A DNA stretch of 64,000 nt. Origin: Pelagibacterium montanilacus (GTDB taxonomy: Bacteria > Pseudomonadota > Alphaproteobacteria > Rhizobiales > Devosiaceae). Where the stretch lies: the NCBI RefSeq assembly GCF_003992665.1, contig NZ_RZMX01000036.1:62001-126000 (forward strand), given 5' to 3'. This document shows positions 8,810 to 17,454 of this stretch, piece after piece; position 1 is the first letter of the stretch, and each line of letters begins with the position of its first letter. The notes under the pieces are model-generated. The model ran no database searches, was not told the DNA's origin, and was given only the letters and a program-made list of their open reading frames with translations. The translations under genes were made by a program, and so were the position numbers.

Positions 8810-9535
8810 ATGCCTGCATTGGGGATTTCTGTCACGCGCAGGTTCATCCTGTGTGCGGCGGTCCTGCTCGTTGTGGTGGCGATGCCCCTGGCGATCGCGC
8901 TCGATGCCGACCGCCCGGTCACGCTGGGCGCAACCCTCGTGGTCTACCTCGTCGCTACGGCGATCACCTTCTGGGGCCTTGGCCGCTTCTATCCCCATGA
9001 TCGGCTCGGCACGGCCAATGTGGTGACCCTCACGCGCCTCGCGCTGATCGCCCCGCTCATGGTCCCCATGATCGTCCCGTCCATGATGAGCGTGAGTTCC
9101 CCCTATGCCTGGGGCGTGCTGGCGCTCGCCACCTTCTCGCTCTCGCTCGATGGTGTGGACGGAATGTTCGCACGAAGGGAGAAACTCGTCTCGGGCTTTG
9201 GCGCACGGTTTGACGTCGAGGTCGATGCCCTCTTTGCCCTCATGCTCTCGATCATCGCGCTGCAGCTGGACAAGGCCGGGCCCATGGTGCTCGTCCTCGG
9301 TCTGACGCGATACGTCTTTGTCGCGGCCAGCCTCGTGTGGCCGTTTCTGGCGGCCCCGCTGCCAGAGCGGTTCTCGCGCAAGGTCATCTGCGTCATCCAG
9401 ATCGGCACGCTCATTGCGCTCCTGGCGCCCCTCGTGACCCCGCCGCTCTCCTGGACGCTGGCTACCGCCGCGAGTGCGCTCATGCTGTTCTCGTTTGGCC
9501 GTGACATCGTCTGGCTGCACCGGAACCGTCCATGA
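8810..9535 (+). CDS. CDP-alcohol phosphatidyltransferase family membrane protein
   Basis: 241 residues from the ATG at 8810; the frame is open further upstream, but family similarity and the first hydrophobic segment begin here. No strong ribosome binding site is visible, so the start is uncertain. The family signature DG-x2-AR-x8-G-x3-D-x3-D is complete in VDGMFARREK through FDVEVD (about residues 117-140), inside a six-helix membrane protein. Such enzymes swap CMP from a CDP-alcohol (for example CDP-diacylglycerol) for a second alcohol, making phospholipids or inositol/glycerol phosphodiesters. It is the first of three genes joined by ATGA overlaps, followed by a sulfatase-like transferase and a flippase-like protein, which suggests a small lipid or glycan modification pathway. 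Confidence 0.85.
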   Translation: MPALGISVTRRFILCAAVLLVVVAMPLAIALDADRPVTLGATLVVYLVATAITFWGLGRFYPHDRLGTANVVTLTRLALIAPLMVPMIVPSMMSVSSPYAWGVLALATFSLSLDGVDGMFARREKLVSGFGARFDVEVDALFALMLSIIALQLDKAGPMVLVLGLTRYVFVAASLVWPFLAAPLPERFSRKVICVIQIGTLIALLAPLVTPPLSWTLATAASALMLFSFGRDIVWLHRNRP

Positions 9536-11166
9536 TGGGTAGGCTGCGCAGCGGGGCGTGGCTGGTCCTTGCAGCCCTGCTCCTGCATGGCGTGCTGGTG
9601 CTGCCCAACCACCCGGGGGCTATGACCCCCGGCGCGCTGCTGGTCTTCCCCCTCGAATTGCCAGCTATCCTTTTTCTGATGCTGGCCCTGCCCGCCCGCG
9701 GCCCGGCAACCCAGGCTGCGCGCCTTACGATCGTTCTGGCGCTCGTCGTCGTCTCCCTGCTCAAGCTGGCCGATTTCGCCCTCACCATCGCCTTCAGCCG
9801 CACCTTCAACCCTCTGGTCGACCTCGGGCTCATCGAAGCGGGGATCCGTCTGCTCGCCGGCACGCTCGGCCAGCCCATGGCGGCCCTCGTGGTCCTCGGA
9901 GCCATTCTTGCCCCGATTGCTCTGGGCGCCGCTCTCTGGTGGGCCACCGGCGTCTGGGCCCGGCTGCCGCTGCCGTCCGCCGGCCATCTGGCATCGGGGG
10001 TCGCAGCGCTTGCCTCGCTCGCCGTCGTTGTCGCCGAGATCGGCCAGGCGCGCGGCGTCTGGCGCCTGCCCGCCCAGCCGCCCGGCGCCGCCTTTACCGC
10101 CCGCGTCGGCTATGAGCGCGCCACCGCCTATTCCGCCCTTTTCGCCCAGATGCGCGACTTTCGCGCCCAGGCCGCGGACGATCATTTCGCCGACCTTGAA
10201 ACGCCGCTTGACCGGCTCGCCGGCCGAGACGTCGTTGTGATCTTTGTGGAGAGCTACGCCCGCGCGAGCTTCGACAATCCCCTTTACGCCCCCACCCACA
10301 CCGCAACGCTGGAGGCTGCCGAACCCCGGCTGGCCGATCGGGGTCTTGCCGCGCGCTCGGGCTGGCTGACCGCGCCGATCGCAGGGGGCCAGAGCTGGCT
10401 CGCCCACGGCACGCTGGCATCCGGGCTCACCGTCGGCAACCAGAGCCTTTACACCTCGATGCTGGCCAGCGAACGCCGCACGCTCTGGGATTTCGCCCGC
10501 GCCGCCGGCTACGACACCACAGCCGTCATGCCGGCCATCACAATGCCCTGGCCCGAGGGGGAAACGATCGGCTTCGACGATATCTACCCCGCCGACCGGC
10601 TGGGCTATCGCGGCGAGCCCTTCAACTGGGTGACGATGCCCGACCAGTACACCCTCGCGGCCTTCGATCGGTTAAGGCCCGAACTCGGCGATCAGATGTT
10701 CGCTCAGATCGCGCTCATCTCCTCGCACGCCCCATGGGTGCCGGTGCCCGATCTCGTGGACTGGTCCGAGATCGGCGACGGCACCATCTTCAACGACATG
10801 GCGCTTGCAGGCGACCCGCCCGCTGTCGTCTGGCAGGACGAAGACCGCATCCGCGAGCAGTATCGGCTCTCGGTCGACTATGCGCTGGAAACGGTCATGG
10901 ATTATGTCGCGCGGCATCCCGACAGCGATGAGCGCCTCACCATCATCGTGGGCGACCATCCCGCGACGCTCTTTGTCGCCGGCGTGAACAGTTTCGACGT
11001 GCCCATGCACGTCATCGGGCCGCCCGATCTCGTGGACAGCATCGATCAATGGGACTGGACCGAAGGGCTCGTGCCCTCGGGCGCTCTTGCCTCCTGGCCC
11101 ATGGCCGAGTTCCGGGACCGGTTCCTCGCCGCCTATACCACCCCCGTCGCCGGGAGCCCGCTATGA
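9532..11166 (+). CDS. Sulfatase-like membrane transferase (phosphoethanolamine/phosphoglycerol transferase type)
   Basis: 544 residues. About five membrane helices in the first 175 residues are followed by a periplasmic sulfatase-fold domain. Visible active-site elements are VVVIFVESYAR (the metal-binding Glu), GGQSWLAHGTL (the nucleophile, Ser or Thr, lies here), ISSHAPW and IIVGDHPAT. This arrangement matches EptA/LtaS/OpgB-type enzymes that move a phospholipid headgroup onto a periplasmic glycan or lipid. The ATG overlaps the stop of the CDP-alcohol transferase and the next gene's ATG overlaps its own stop, so the three are translationally coupled. OPG backbone genes lie 2.5 kb away, so headgroup decoration of periplasmic glucans is a reasonable guess. 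Confidence 0.82.
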   Translation: MMGRLRSGAWLVLAALLLHGVLVLPNHPGAMTPGALLVFPLELPAILFLMLALPARGPATQAARLTIVLALVVVSLLKLADFALTIAFSRTFNPLVDLGLIEAGIRLLAGTLGQPMAALVVLGAILAPIALGAALWWATGVWARLPLPSAGHLASGVAALASLAVVVAEIGQARGVWRLPAQPPGAAFTARVGYERATAYSALFAQMRDFRAQAADDHFADLETPLDRLAGRDVVVIFVESYARASFDNPLYAPTHTATLEAAEPRLADRGLAARSGWLTAPIAGGQSWLAHGTLASGLTVGNQSLYTSMLASERRTLWDFARAAGYDTTAVMPAITMPWPEGETIGFDDIYPADRLGYRGEPFNWVTMPDQYTLAAFDRLRPELGDQMFAQIALISSHAPWVPVPDLVDWSEIGDGTIFNDMALAGDPPAVVWQDEDRIREQYRLSVDYALETVMDYVARHPDSDERLTIIVGDHPATLFVAGVNSFDVPMHVIGPPDLVDSIDQWDWTEGLVPSGALASWPMAEFRDRFLAAYTTPVAGSPL

Positions 11167-12116
11167 CGCGGCCCCGGTGCCTCTCCTCCTGGCGCGGTGC
11201 GGCGCCGCTGCTCATGCGACTGCTCGTTCCGCTGGTCCTGCTCGCGCTCGTCCTCTCGCTGTCCGACGCCGACGATGCCCTGGCGCGTCTGGGCCATGTG
11301 CACTGGCCTTGGCTCGCCCTCTCTTTTCTGGCCCTCAATCTCCAGACCATCCTCTCGGCCCTGCGCTGGCAATGGGTCTCGGCGCGGCTTTCCGCCCCCA
11401 TCGGCCGGCAGCGGGCCATAGAGGAATATTACCTCGCCCAGCTCGTAAACCAGACCGTCCCCGGCAGGGTCATCGGGGACGCGTCGCGCGCCGTGCGACT
11501 GCGCGAGAACACGGGCGGGCTGCCCCGCGCCGCCCAGGCCGTCATCATCGAGCGCCTGGCCGGCCAGTTCGTCCTCTGGACCATTCTCGCCCTCGGGCTC
11601 ATCTGGGCGCTGCTCTCGCCCGACGGCATCGGCTGGCCGCTCGGCCCGCGCGGCACCATCGCCACGCTGGTCGTGATCACCCTCGCAGCGATAGTCGGGA
11701 TATGGATGGCAAGAGGCCGCCTCGCGGCACTGCGCAAATTCGCGAGCGCCATGGACCGCGCTCTGCTGGCGCCCGATGTGCGCTGGGGCCAGCTTGCGCT
11801 GGGCCTTGCCATCGCCGCCAGCAACCTCGCCGGCTTCGCCTTCGCCGCACGGGCGACGGGGACCAGCCTGTCGCTCGAGGCCATCGTCAGCATCGTCCCG
11901 CTGATCCTCTCGGCGATGCTGATCCCCGCGACCATCGCCGGTTGGGGCTATCGCGAGGGCGCCGCTGTGGCGCTCTTCCCGCTCGTGGGCGCCGCAGCCG
12001 CCGCCGGTCTGGCTGCCAGCGTGGCGTTCGGGCTGGTCATGCTAGCGGCGAGCCTGCCGGGAGTTCTCGTCCTCCTGCGCCGCAGGCAAGCCTCCCGCCC
12101 CGCTCAGGAAACCTGA
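11163..12116 (+). CDS. Lysylphosphatidylglycerol synthase TM-domain (YbhN/UPF0104) flippase-like protein
   Basis: 317 residues, starting at the ATG that overlaps the previous stop. Seven to eight hydrophobic helices, with the family segment NQTVPGRVIGDASRAV near residues 96-111 and AGWGYREGAAV near 260. These are hallmarks of the AglD/MprF-like membrane domain found in lipid flippases and many uncharacterised proteins. No aminoacyl-transferase domain is attached. As the last gene of the lipid operon it may present a lipid-linked substrate to the sulfatase-like transferase; this is inferred from context. A dispersed repeat starts 10 bases after the stop. Confidence 0.78.
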   Translation: MTRPRCLSSWRGAAPLLMRLLVPLVLLALVLSLSDADDALARLGHVHWPWLALSFLALNLQTILSALRWQWVSARLSAPIGRQRAIEEYYLAQLVNQTVPGRVIGDASRAVRLRENTGGLPRAAQAVIIERLAGQFVLWTILALGLIWALLSPDGIGWPLGPRGTIATLVVITLAAIVGIWMARGRLAALRKFASAMDRALLAPDVRWGQLALGLAIAASNLAGFAFAARATGTSLSLEAIVSIVPLILSAMLIPATIAGWGYREGAAVALFPLVGAAAAAGLAASVAFGLVMLAASLPGVLVLLRRRQASRPAQET

Positions 12117-12125
12117 GGTTCCCTT

Positions 12126-12195
12126 AGAGCCTTTTCAGAAAAAGTGGAAACACTTGTCCGGTTCAGAAACGCGACAAATCAAAGACTTAGAGCTT
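12126..12195 (+). repeat. Dispersed intergenic repeat, copy C (short form)
   Basis: About 70 bases matching the first half of the family (AAAAAGTGGAAACACTTGTCC stem region, then ttcagaaacgcgacaaatc). The second stem is missing. It lies between two convergent transcription units. Confidence 0.75.
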
Positions 12196-13042
12196 ATCCT
12201 TTGACCGCCCCGGCAGTCAGCGCGGACACGATGGCACGCTGGAGCAGCAGGAAGGCAACGATCGCCGGCACGATGGTGACGAGACACGCCGCCGCAAGCA
12301 ACTGGGTTGTGCTCGCCGTTGTGCTGCCCGCATAATTGTAGATCGCCACCGAAATCGGCCACTTGGAATCTGCAGTCAGCATGATGAACGGCACGAGGAA
12401 CTGGGACCAGTTCAGGATCATGTTGATGATCAGCGCCGAGGCGATCCCCGGCGCCGCCAGCGGCAGCGTCACCTTCAGGAACGTCTCGAAGCGGTTATAA
12501 CCATCGATCGCCGCCGCCTCCTCGAGCACCATGGGCACCCCGTCGAACGCGTTCTTGAGCAGCCACACTGATATCGGCAGGCCGATCGCCACATAGATCG
12601 CCACCACCCCGGTATGGGTGTCGATCAGGCCTAACCGACCCATATAGCGATAAAGCGGGATCAGAATGACGAGGCCCGAAACCATCTGCACCGCCAGGAT
12701 GGCAGTCATCAGCGTTCCGCGACCGCGAAAGCGCAGGCGCGAGAACGCGTATGCGGCCGGCGCCGCCACCAGCACCGCTCCCGCGCCCCCCAGCGCGGAC
12801 AGTTTGAGAGCATTGCCCAGATAGACGAGAAATCCGGAATCGGTCAGCACCCGGGTGAAATTGTCGAGCGTGGGGTTTTCCGGAATGAACCGTGAGGCGC
12901 CCAGAAATATTTCCTGGGGCGTGCGCACCGCGAGCGAGCCCAGCCAGACGAGCGGAATGAGAAAGAACGCGGCGATGGGCACCGCGGCGACATAGGTTGC
13001 CACGTCCGCCAGTCGGGCGATGGGAGATTTGTGGACCCTCAT
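12194..13042 (-). CDS. Sugar ABC transporter permease (MalG/UgpE type)
   Basis: 282 residues with six membrane helices. The cytoplasmic EAA loop reads VLEEAAAIDGYNRFETFLKVTLPLAAPG, the signature by which MalG-like permeases dock on the ATPase. The ATG at 13042 overlaps the preceding permease stop as ATGA. Together with the first permease it forms the membrane channel of a carbohydrate importer of the CUT1 class. The stop codon abuts the dispersed repeat downstream. Confidence 0.9.
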   Translation of the reverse strand: MRVHKSPIARLADVATYVAAVPIAAFFLIPLVWLGSLAVRTPQEIFLGASRFIPENPTLDNFTRVLTDSGFLVYLGNALKLSALGGAGAVLVAAPAAYAFSRLRFRGRGTLMTAILAVQMVSGLVILIPLYRYMGRLGLIDTHTGVVAIYVAIGLPISVWLLKNAFDGVPMVLEEAAAIDGYNRFETFLKVTLPLAAPGIASALIINMILNWSQFLVPFIMLTADSKWPISVAIYNYAGSTTASTTQLLAAACLVTIVPAIVAFLLLQRAIVSALTAGAVKG

Positions 13043-13980
13043 TTTTCCCCCCTCGGCAGGAACAGAGCATAGAGCCCGGCAAGGGCCAGAGCGATCACCA
13101 GCAGGACGATGGACAGGACGCTGCCGCCCGCCAGGTCGAAATTGTTGAACACGGTATTGTAGGTAAAGAGCGACAGCACCTCGGTCGCCCGCCCCGGCCC
13201 GCCGCCGGTCAGCGAGATCACCGCATCGAAGGTGTTCAGCGTCTGGATGGTGATCAGGATCGCATTGATGAGCAGCGCCACCTTGATCTGGGGCAGCGTG
13301 ATGAACGCGAACCGCTCCCAGGGCAGCGCGCCATCGACCGCGGCGGCCTCGTATAGCGTTTCGTCGATCCCCTTGAGCGCGGCATAGATCACGATCATCG
13401 AGAACGCCGTGCCCTGCCAGATATTGGCGATGATCACCGAAATCATCGCGTTCTGGGGGGAGGACAGCCAGCTCACCGGCGCAATCCCCATCAGCCCCAG
13501 CGTGCTGTTGATCGCCCCGAACGGTGCCTCGGAAAACAGCATCGACCAGATCACACCATTGGCCACGCCCGGCACCACCCATGCGGCCAGCACGATCGTG
13601 CGCAGCACCAGCATGCCCGGCAGGCTGTTGCGCTCGCCCCGCACGACGAGGAGCGCGATCCCCAGCCCCAGCAGCATCTGCCCGACAACGCTCGCAGCGG
13701 TGAAGATCGCCGTGTTGCCCAATACCGTAGGAAGCGCGGGGTTGGTGAGAACGGCGCGCAACGCAGCAAGCGAATAGACCTCCTCGCCCCCGGTGAGCGA
13801 GGCATTGGTGAAAGCCAGTCGCAGCGCGTCCAGGATCGGGTAGAGATAGAACGCACCGATCACCACGATCACGGGCATCAACCACGGCAAAGGGTGCGAT
13901 TGCGCCTGGCCCATAAGCCCTGCCTTGGCGTCCGGCCTCGGCACGGCATCGGCTGACACGGACGATGAAGAGGAGGTCAT
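13039..13980 (-). CDS. Sugar ABC transporter permease (MalF/UgpA type)
   Basis: 313 residues from the ATG at 13980. Six or seven hydrophobic helices follow a serine-rich polar N-terminus, and the EAA loop is ETLYEAAAVDGALPWERFAFITLPQIK. It pairs with the downstream MalG-type permease in a CUT1 importer. The start is somewhat uncertain: no clear ribosome binding site precedes it, and the frame extends upstream through a diverged repeat copy, which is unlikely to be coding. A 200-base gap with a strong hairpin separates it from the binding-protein gene upstream. Confidence 0.87.
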   Translation of the reverse strand: MTSSSSSVSADAVPRPDAKAGLMGQAQSHPLPWLMPVIVVIGAFYLYPILDALRLAFTNASLTGGEEVYSLAALRAVLTNPALPTVLGNTAIFTAASVVGQMLLGLGIALLVVRGERNSLPGMLVLRTIVLAAWVVPGVANGVIWSMLFSEAPFGAINSTLGLMGIAPVSWLSSPQNAMISVIIANIWQGTAFSMIVIYAALKGIDETLYEAAAVDGALPWERFAFITLPQIKVALLINAILITIQTLNTFDAVISLTGGGPGRATEVLSLFTYNTVFNNFDLAGGSVLSIVLLVIALALAGLYALFLPRGEK

Positions 13981-14005
13981 GGGCGAAAGCGGTCCGGTTC
14001 TGGCT

Positions 14006-14133
14006 GGAGCGTTTGCAGGAAAATGCCCGCGCCAGACCCGATCTGGTATGGACACACCTTTCCGGTTCGCAAACGCCACGGATTCAGGACTCGCAGTCCT
14101 GCTCTGCGTTCGGTCAGCACGAGATATGGTCTA
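14006..14133 (+). repeat. Diverged member of the dispersed repeat family
   Basis: The segments gagcgtttgcaggaaaa, cctttccggttcgcaaacgc and ggactcgcagtcctgctctg align with the repeat copies at 1454 and 62758. About 25 extra bases sit near the first stem and there are many substitutions. It lies between the binding-protein and permease genes of one operon. Confidence 0.5.
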
Positions 14134-14137
14134 GGCC

Positions 14138-14172
14138 GATCGGCCCGGGCGCCACTTGGGCCCGGGCCGATC
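14138..14172 (-). promoter_or_regulatory. Intercistronic hairpin between binding-protein and permease genes
   Basis: A perfect 12-bp stem, GATCGGCCCGGG paired with CCCGGGCCGATC, with an 11-base loop. It starts 9 bases after the binding-protein stop and has no T-tract on the transcribed strand. Such hairpins commonly stabilise the upstream message so that more binding protein than permease is made. Confidence 0.65.
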
Positions 14173-14180
14173 ACATGTAT

Positions 14181-15497
14181 TTACTGCTGCGAGAAAGCCG
14201 CATCGAGCGCAACCGCTGCGTCGTCCAGCGCCTGCTCGGGCTCCTTGGCCTGAGAGAGCACCTCGCCGATCAGCACCTGTATCTGGGCTGAAATCTCGGG
14301 ATAGCTGGCAACGCCGGGACGCGCCTGGCCATTCTCGAGCGCTTCGGCAAAGACCGCGAATTCGGGCCCGGCGAACTCCTCGTACTCGTCGTAAAGCGCC
14401 GCCGAGGTCGGCAGGAGACGCTGGAACGCATTGCCTGGCCCCGCATAGAGCTTGGCGATTTCCACGCACATCTCGACCTTGGCCGGGTCGTCAGACAGCG
14501 CGGCGATCGCCCAGCCGCCGGTCCCCGTCGCCCGCTGGTCCGCGGTCGGTCCGGGCAGCTCGGAAACCTCCCAGGCCGCGGCCTGCTCCGCGTCGAGCGT
14601 GGTCTGGAGCTGGGCGTATTGCCAGTTCCCGCCGATGAACATGGCGGTGGTTCCGGCAGCGGCGGCGGCAGTGATGTCATCATAGGTGGTGATCGTGGCC
14701 ACGCGCTGCGGCGCAGCACCCGATTCCACCAGCCCGTCATAGAACTCGAGCGCGTTCAGGAACATCTCCCGGTTCTCGCCCTCGTAGAACACCGGCATGC
14801 CGTCCGCATCGACGATCTCCCCGCCCTGAGCCCAATAGAACGCCAGCCAGTCGAACGCGGTGCCCTCGGTGCGCCCCCCATTGAACAGCATGCCCTCATA
14901 GCCCGCCTCGACCGTCTCGAGCGCAGCCGCCTGGGTCTCGTCCCAGGTCTGGGGCGCGTCGGGGACAACGTCGGTGTTGCGATAGAGCACGCGCAGATCG
15001 GTGAACCACCAGAGAGCGAGCACATTGCCCTCGTCGTCGGTGATCCCCTCGCGCACATAGGGGAAGAAGTCCGCGATTTCCTCTTCGCTGAGGAAGTCGT
15101 TCATGGGCGCCAGCACGCTGGCCTCCTTGAACGCAGCCAGTTGCGCGGAGTCGATCATCGCGCAATCGGGCCCACGCCCGGCCTGCGACTGCTCGAGAAT
15201 GCGCGCCTGCTCCTCGTTGAGATTGCCCGTCTGGAGCTGGGTGTCGATCCGCCAGCCCGGATTGTCGTTGATGAAGTCGGTGAAGAGCTCCTCAAAGCCC
15301 TCGGCGGTCGCTTCGTCGGCGCTGTAAAGGTCGTAGGCCGTCAGCCGGAACGTCAGCGAATTTTCCGCGTCCACCGGACCCACCCTGTCGCGCGCGACCA
15401 TCTGGTCCTGAGCGGAAATCGGCAGGGCCGAAAGCGTCATCGCGGTGGCCGCCATAAGCGGCACCACCCGGCGCGCCCAATGGGTTCTCGTGGTCAT
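14181..15497 (-). CDS. Sugar ABC transporter substrate-binding protein
   Basis: 438 residues with a Sec signal peptide (MTTRTHWARRVVPLMAAT, cleavage near ISAQ). The body is a CUT1-type periplasmic binding protein (SBP_bac_1 fold): LTFRLTAYDLYS, DCAMIDSAQLAAF, ALWWFTDLRVLYRNTD and a C-terminal FIGGNWQYAQLQ with GTGGWAIAALSDDP. The sugar cannot be identified from sequence alone. The start has GGGAGA at good distance and overlaps the ATPase stop as ATGA. Confidence 0.9.
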   Translation of the reverse strand: MTTRTHWARRVVPLMAATAMTLSALPISAQDQMVARDRVGPVDAENSLTFRLTAYDLYSADEATAEGFEELFTDFINDNPGWRIDTQLQTGNLNEEQARILEQSQAGRGPDCAMIDSAQLAAFKEASVLAPMNDFLSEEEIADFFPYVREGITDDEGNVLALWWFTDLRVLYRNTDVVPDAPQTWDETQAAALETVEAGYEGMLFNGGRTEGTAFDWLAFYWAQGGEIVDADGMPVFYEGENREMFLNALEFYDGLVESGAAPQRVATITTYDDITAAAAAGTTAMFIGGNWQYAQLQTTLDAEQAAAWEVSELPGPTADQRATGTGGWAIAALSDDPAKVEMCVEIAKLYAGPGNAFQRLLPTSAALYDEYEEFAGPEFAVFAEALENGQARPGVASYPEISAQIQVLIGEVLSQAKEPEQALDDAAVALDAAFSQQ

Positions 15498-16669
15498 GGT
15501 GTCGTCTCCCTTTGGTGTGAAACATGCTCGTGTGTCCGGGGCGCGCTCGCCCCACCCGTGGCCCTGCCCTCGCAGGTCACCACTTCGCCCGTGTCGGGCG
15601 CAATCAGGTGCATCATTGCCGTGTCGAACGTCAGCCGCGCCGAGTCTCCCGCACGCGGGGTGTGTGCCGGATCGAGCCGCGCGCAGCTTTCCACGCCGCC
15701 CACGTCGAAGAACGCCAGTGTCTCGACGCCCAGCGGCTCGACCAGCTTGATGGTCACCATTTCGGTGTCACGCGCATCGGTGTGATCGGGCGCGACAGAG
15801 ATCGCCTCGGGCCGCAGCCCCAGCGTCATGGGGCGGCCCAGATGGGGCCTGTAGGCCACCTGCCGGGAGGCCGGAACGCTCAGCCGCAGCCCCGAATGCG
15901 CCACGAAAACCAGCCCCTTGCTGCCCGCCTCCAGCCGACCGTCCCAGAAATTCATGGCCGGCGACCCGATGAACTCGGCAACGAACCGGGTCCGGGGGTG
16001 CGCATAGACATCCATGGGACGCCCGACCTGCTCGATCCGGCCATTGTTCATCACAACCAGCCGGTCGGCCATGGTCATGGCCTCCACCTGATCATGGGTC
16101 ACGTAGACGGTCGTGGTGGGCACCTTCTGATGCAGCTTCTTTATCTCGACGCGCATCTGGGCGCGGAGCTTGGCATCCAGGTTCGAAAGCGGCTCATCGA
16201 ACAGAAAGACCTTGGGCTTGCGCACGATCGCCCGCCCCATGGCCACGCGCTGGCGCTGGCCGCCTGAAAGCGCCGATGGACGGCGGCCCAGCAGCGGCTC
16301 GATCTCGAGCAGCCGCGCTGCCTCGAGAACAGCCTCGTCCACCTGTGCCCGCGTCATCCCGCGCCGGCGCAGGCCAAAGGCGATATTGCGCGCCACGTTC
16401 ATGTGCGGGTAGAGCGCATAGTTCTGGAAAACCATGGCCACGTCGCGCGCACCGGGCGACAGCGTGTTGACCACCCGGTCCCCGATCCGCACCTCGCCGC
16501 CTGAAACGGTCTCGAGGCCCGCGATCATCCGCAGGATCGTCGACTTCCCACACCCCGAAGGTCCGACAAGGACCAGAAATTCATGATCTTTCACCTCGAG
16601 GTCGAGCGGATGCACGGTTTCCACCGCGCCGAACGACTTCGATATCTGGGTCAAAGTAACCGGCGCCAT
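15494..16669 (-). CDS. Sugar ABC transporter ATP-binding protein (MalK/UgpC type)
   Basis: 391 residues. Walker A GPSGCGKST, Q-loop VFQNYALYPHM, signature LSGGQRQRVAMGRAIV, Walker B VFLFDEPLSNLDAKLR and H-loop VYVTHDQVEAMT are all intact, followed by a C-terminal TOBE/regulatory domain that ends with a Cys-containing variable tail. It is the first gene of a four-gene CUT1 operon (ATPase, binding protein, two permeases). The ATG at 16669 is preferred over an in-frame GTG 24 bases upstream. No dedicated regulator is adjacent. Confidence 0.92.
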   Translation of the reverse strand: MAPVTLTQISKSFGAVETVHPLDLEVKDHEFLVLVGPSGCGKSTILRMIAGLETVSGGEVRIGDRVVNTLSPGARDVAMVFQNYALYPHMNVARNIAFGLRRRGMTRAQVDEAVLEAARLLEIEPLLGRRPSALSGGQRQRVAMGRAIVRKPKVFLFDEPLSNLDAKLRAQMRVEIKKLHQKVPTTTVYVTHDQVEAMTMADRLVVMNNGRIEQVGRPMDVYAHPRTRFVAEFIGSPAMNFWDGRLEAGSKGLVFVAHSGLRLSVPASRQVAYRPHLGRPMTLGLRPEAISVAPDHTDARDTEMVTIKLVEPLGVETLAFFDVGGVESCARLDPAHTPRAGDSARLTFDTAMMHLIAPDTGEVVTCEGRATGGASAPRTHEHVSHQRETTP

Positions 16670-17002
16670 AGGTCCCGCTTCTTGTTTCAGCACGCTGGCG
16701 CGTACTCTTCAGACCGATATGACACACCCGGCCGTTTGCCGCTGCCCACCCCGAGCGTTGCAGCATGTCGTTTTAGTCATACGGAACCGGATACCGATTG
16801 GATCTCTCCTCACGCAGCCCGTCCCAAAGCCGCCGCCCGCACACTGACGTTGGAACGAAAATGACGGAACCTGCAACCGGTTCCGTCCCCACACGCCAAA
16901 TAGCGCGAAAGCGCCCGGGCGCAGTTTTGCGCCGGGCCCCAGCAAGCCTCATTGCCATGAACGGGGCGAGGATCGGGTGCGTTGACGGGCCGCTGCGCGC
17001 TC
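16670..17002. promoter_or_regulatory. Promoter region of the sugar ABC operon with ACGGAACC inverted repeat
   Basis: 333 gene-free bases. At 16863-16887 there is a perfect inverted repeat, GACGGAACC and GGTTCCGTC, separated by 7 bases, and a further half-site ACGGAACC at 16781-16788. The half-sites point to a sugar-responsive operator for the ABC operon. The inverted repeat alone could also serve as part of a transcript end for the DUF805 gene region. No gene is seen. Confidence 0.5.
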
Positions 17003-17422
17003 CTATTTCCGGCCCTTGAGCAAACCCAGCTCGATCAGCGCCCAAAGCGCCACGATGGCGACGATCCCCGACATCACCATGCCGATCCCCACCGGCTGGA
17101 TCACGTGTTCGCCGGCCATCTCCATCTCTTCGAACCCGATGCCAAGCGCCTGCATGGCGTTGAGCACCAGCCCCGGCACCACGAAAATCCAGAGCCATGG
17201 TGTCTGGGGCTTTCCGCGATCGGCCAGCCGCTTGGTGATGATGGCAGACGCCGGATAGAGCAGCAGCAGGCTGAGCAGCAGCGACGCCAGTCCCGCCCCG
17301 ATCACCAGCCCAAGCGGCGCGATCACCAGACCCAGCACGATGCCCAGAACCACGAGCCCGATCATGCCCAGCCAGAACGTGCGCCGCCCGATACGGCCAT
17401 GAAAGGACGTGAACAATTCCAT
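17003..17422 (-). CDS. DUF805 family membrane protein
   Basis: 139 residues from the ATG at 17422, which has GGGGGAAAT upstream; the longer open frame beyond it has no family similarity. The start FTSFHGRIGRRTFWLGMI is the DUF805 signature (an (F/Y)xGRxxRxxFW-type opening), followed by three to four membrane helices and RLADRGKPQTPWLWI. DUF805 proteins are small inner-membrane proteins of unknown function. It is the last gene of the nine-gene minus-strand cluster, 32 bases after a small exported protein, so it probably belongs to the same transcript. Confidence 0.82.
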   Translation of the reverse strand: MELFTSFHGRIGRRTFWLGMIGLVVLGIVLGLVIAPLGLVIGAGLASLLLSLLLLYPASAIITKRLADRGKPQTPWLWIFVVPGLVLNAMQALGIGFEEMEMAGEHVIQPVGIGMVMSGIVAIVALWALIELGLLKGRK

Positions 17423-17454
17423 TGCGATTTCCCCCGGCAGATGTCGATAGGCGC

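Noticed and set aside
12194-13885. A 563-codon frame that appears to join two sugar permeases
   Set aside because: Only the last 282 codons read as a permease; the upstream part is the wrong frame of the first permease, and an ATGA junction with a ribosome binding site separates them.
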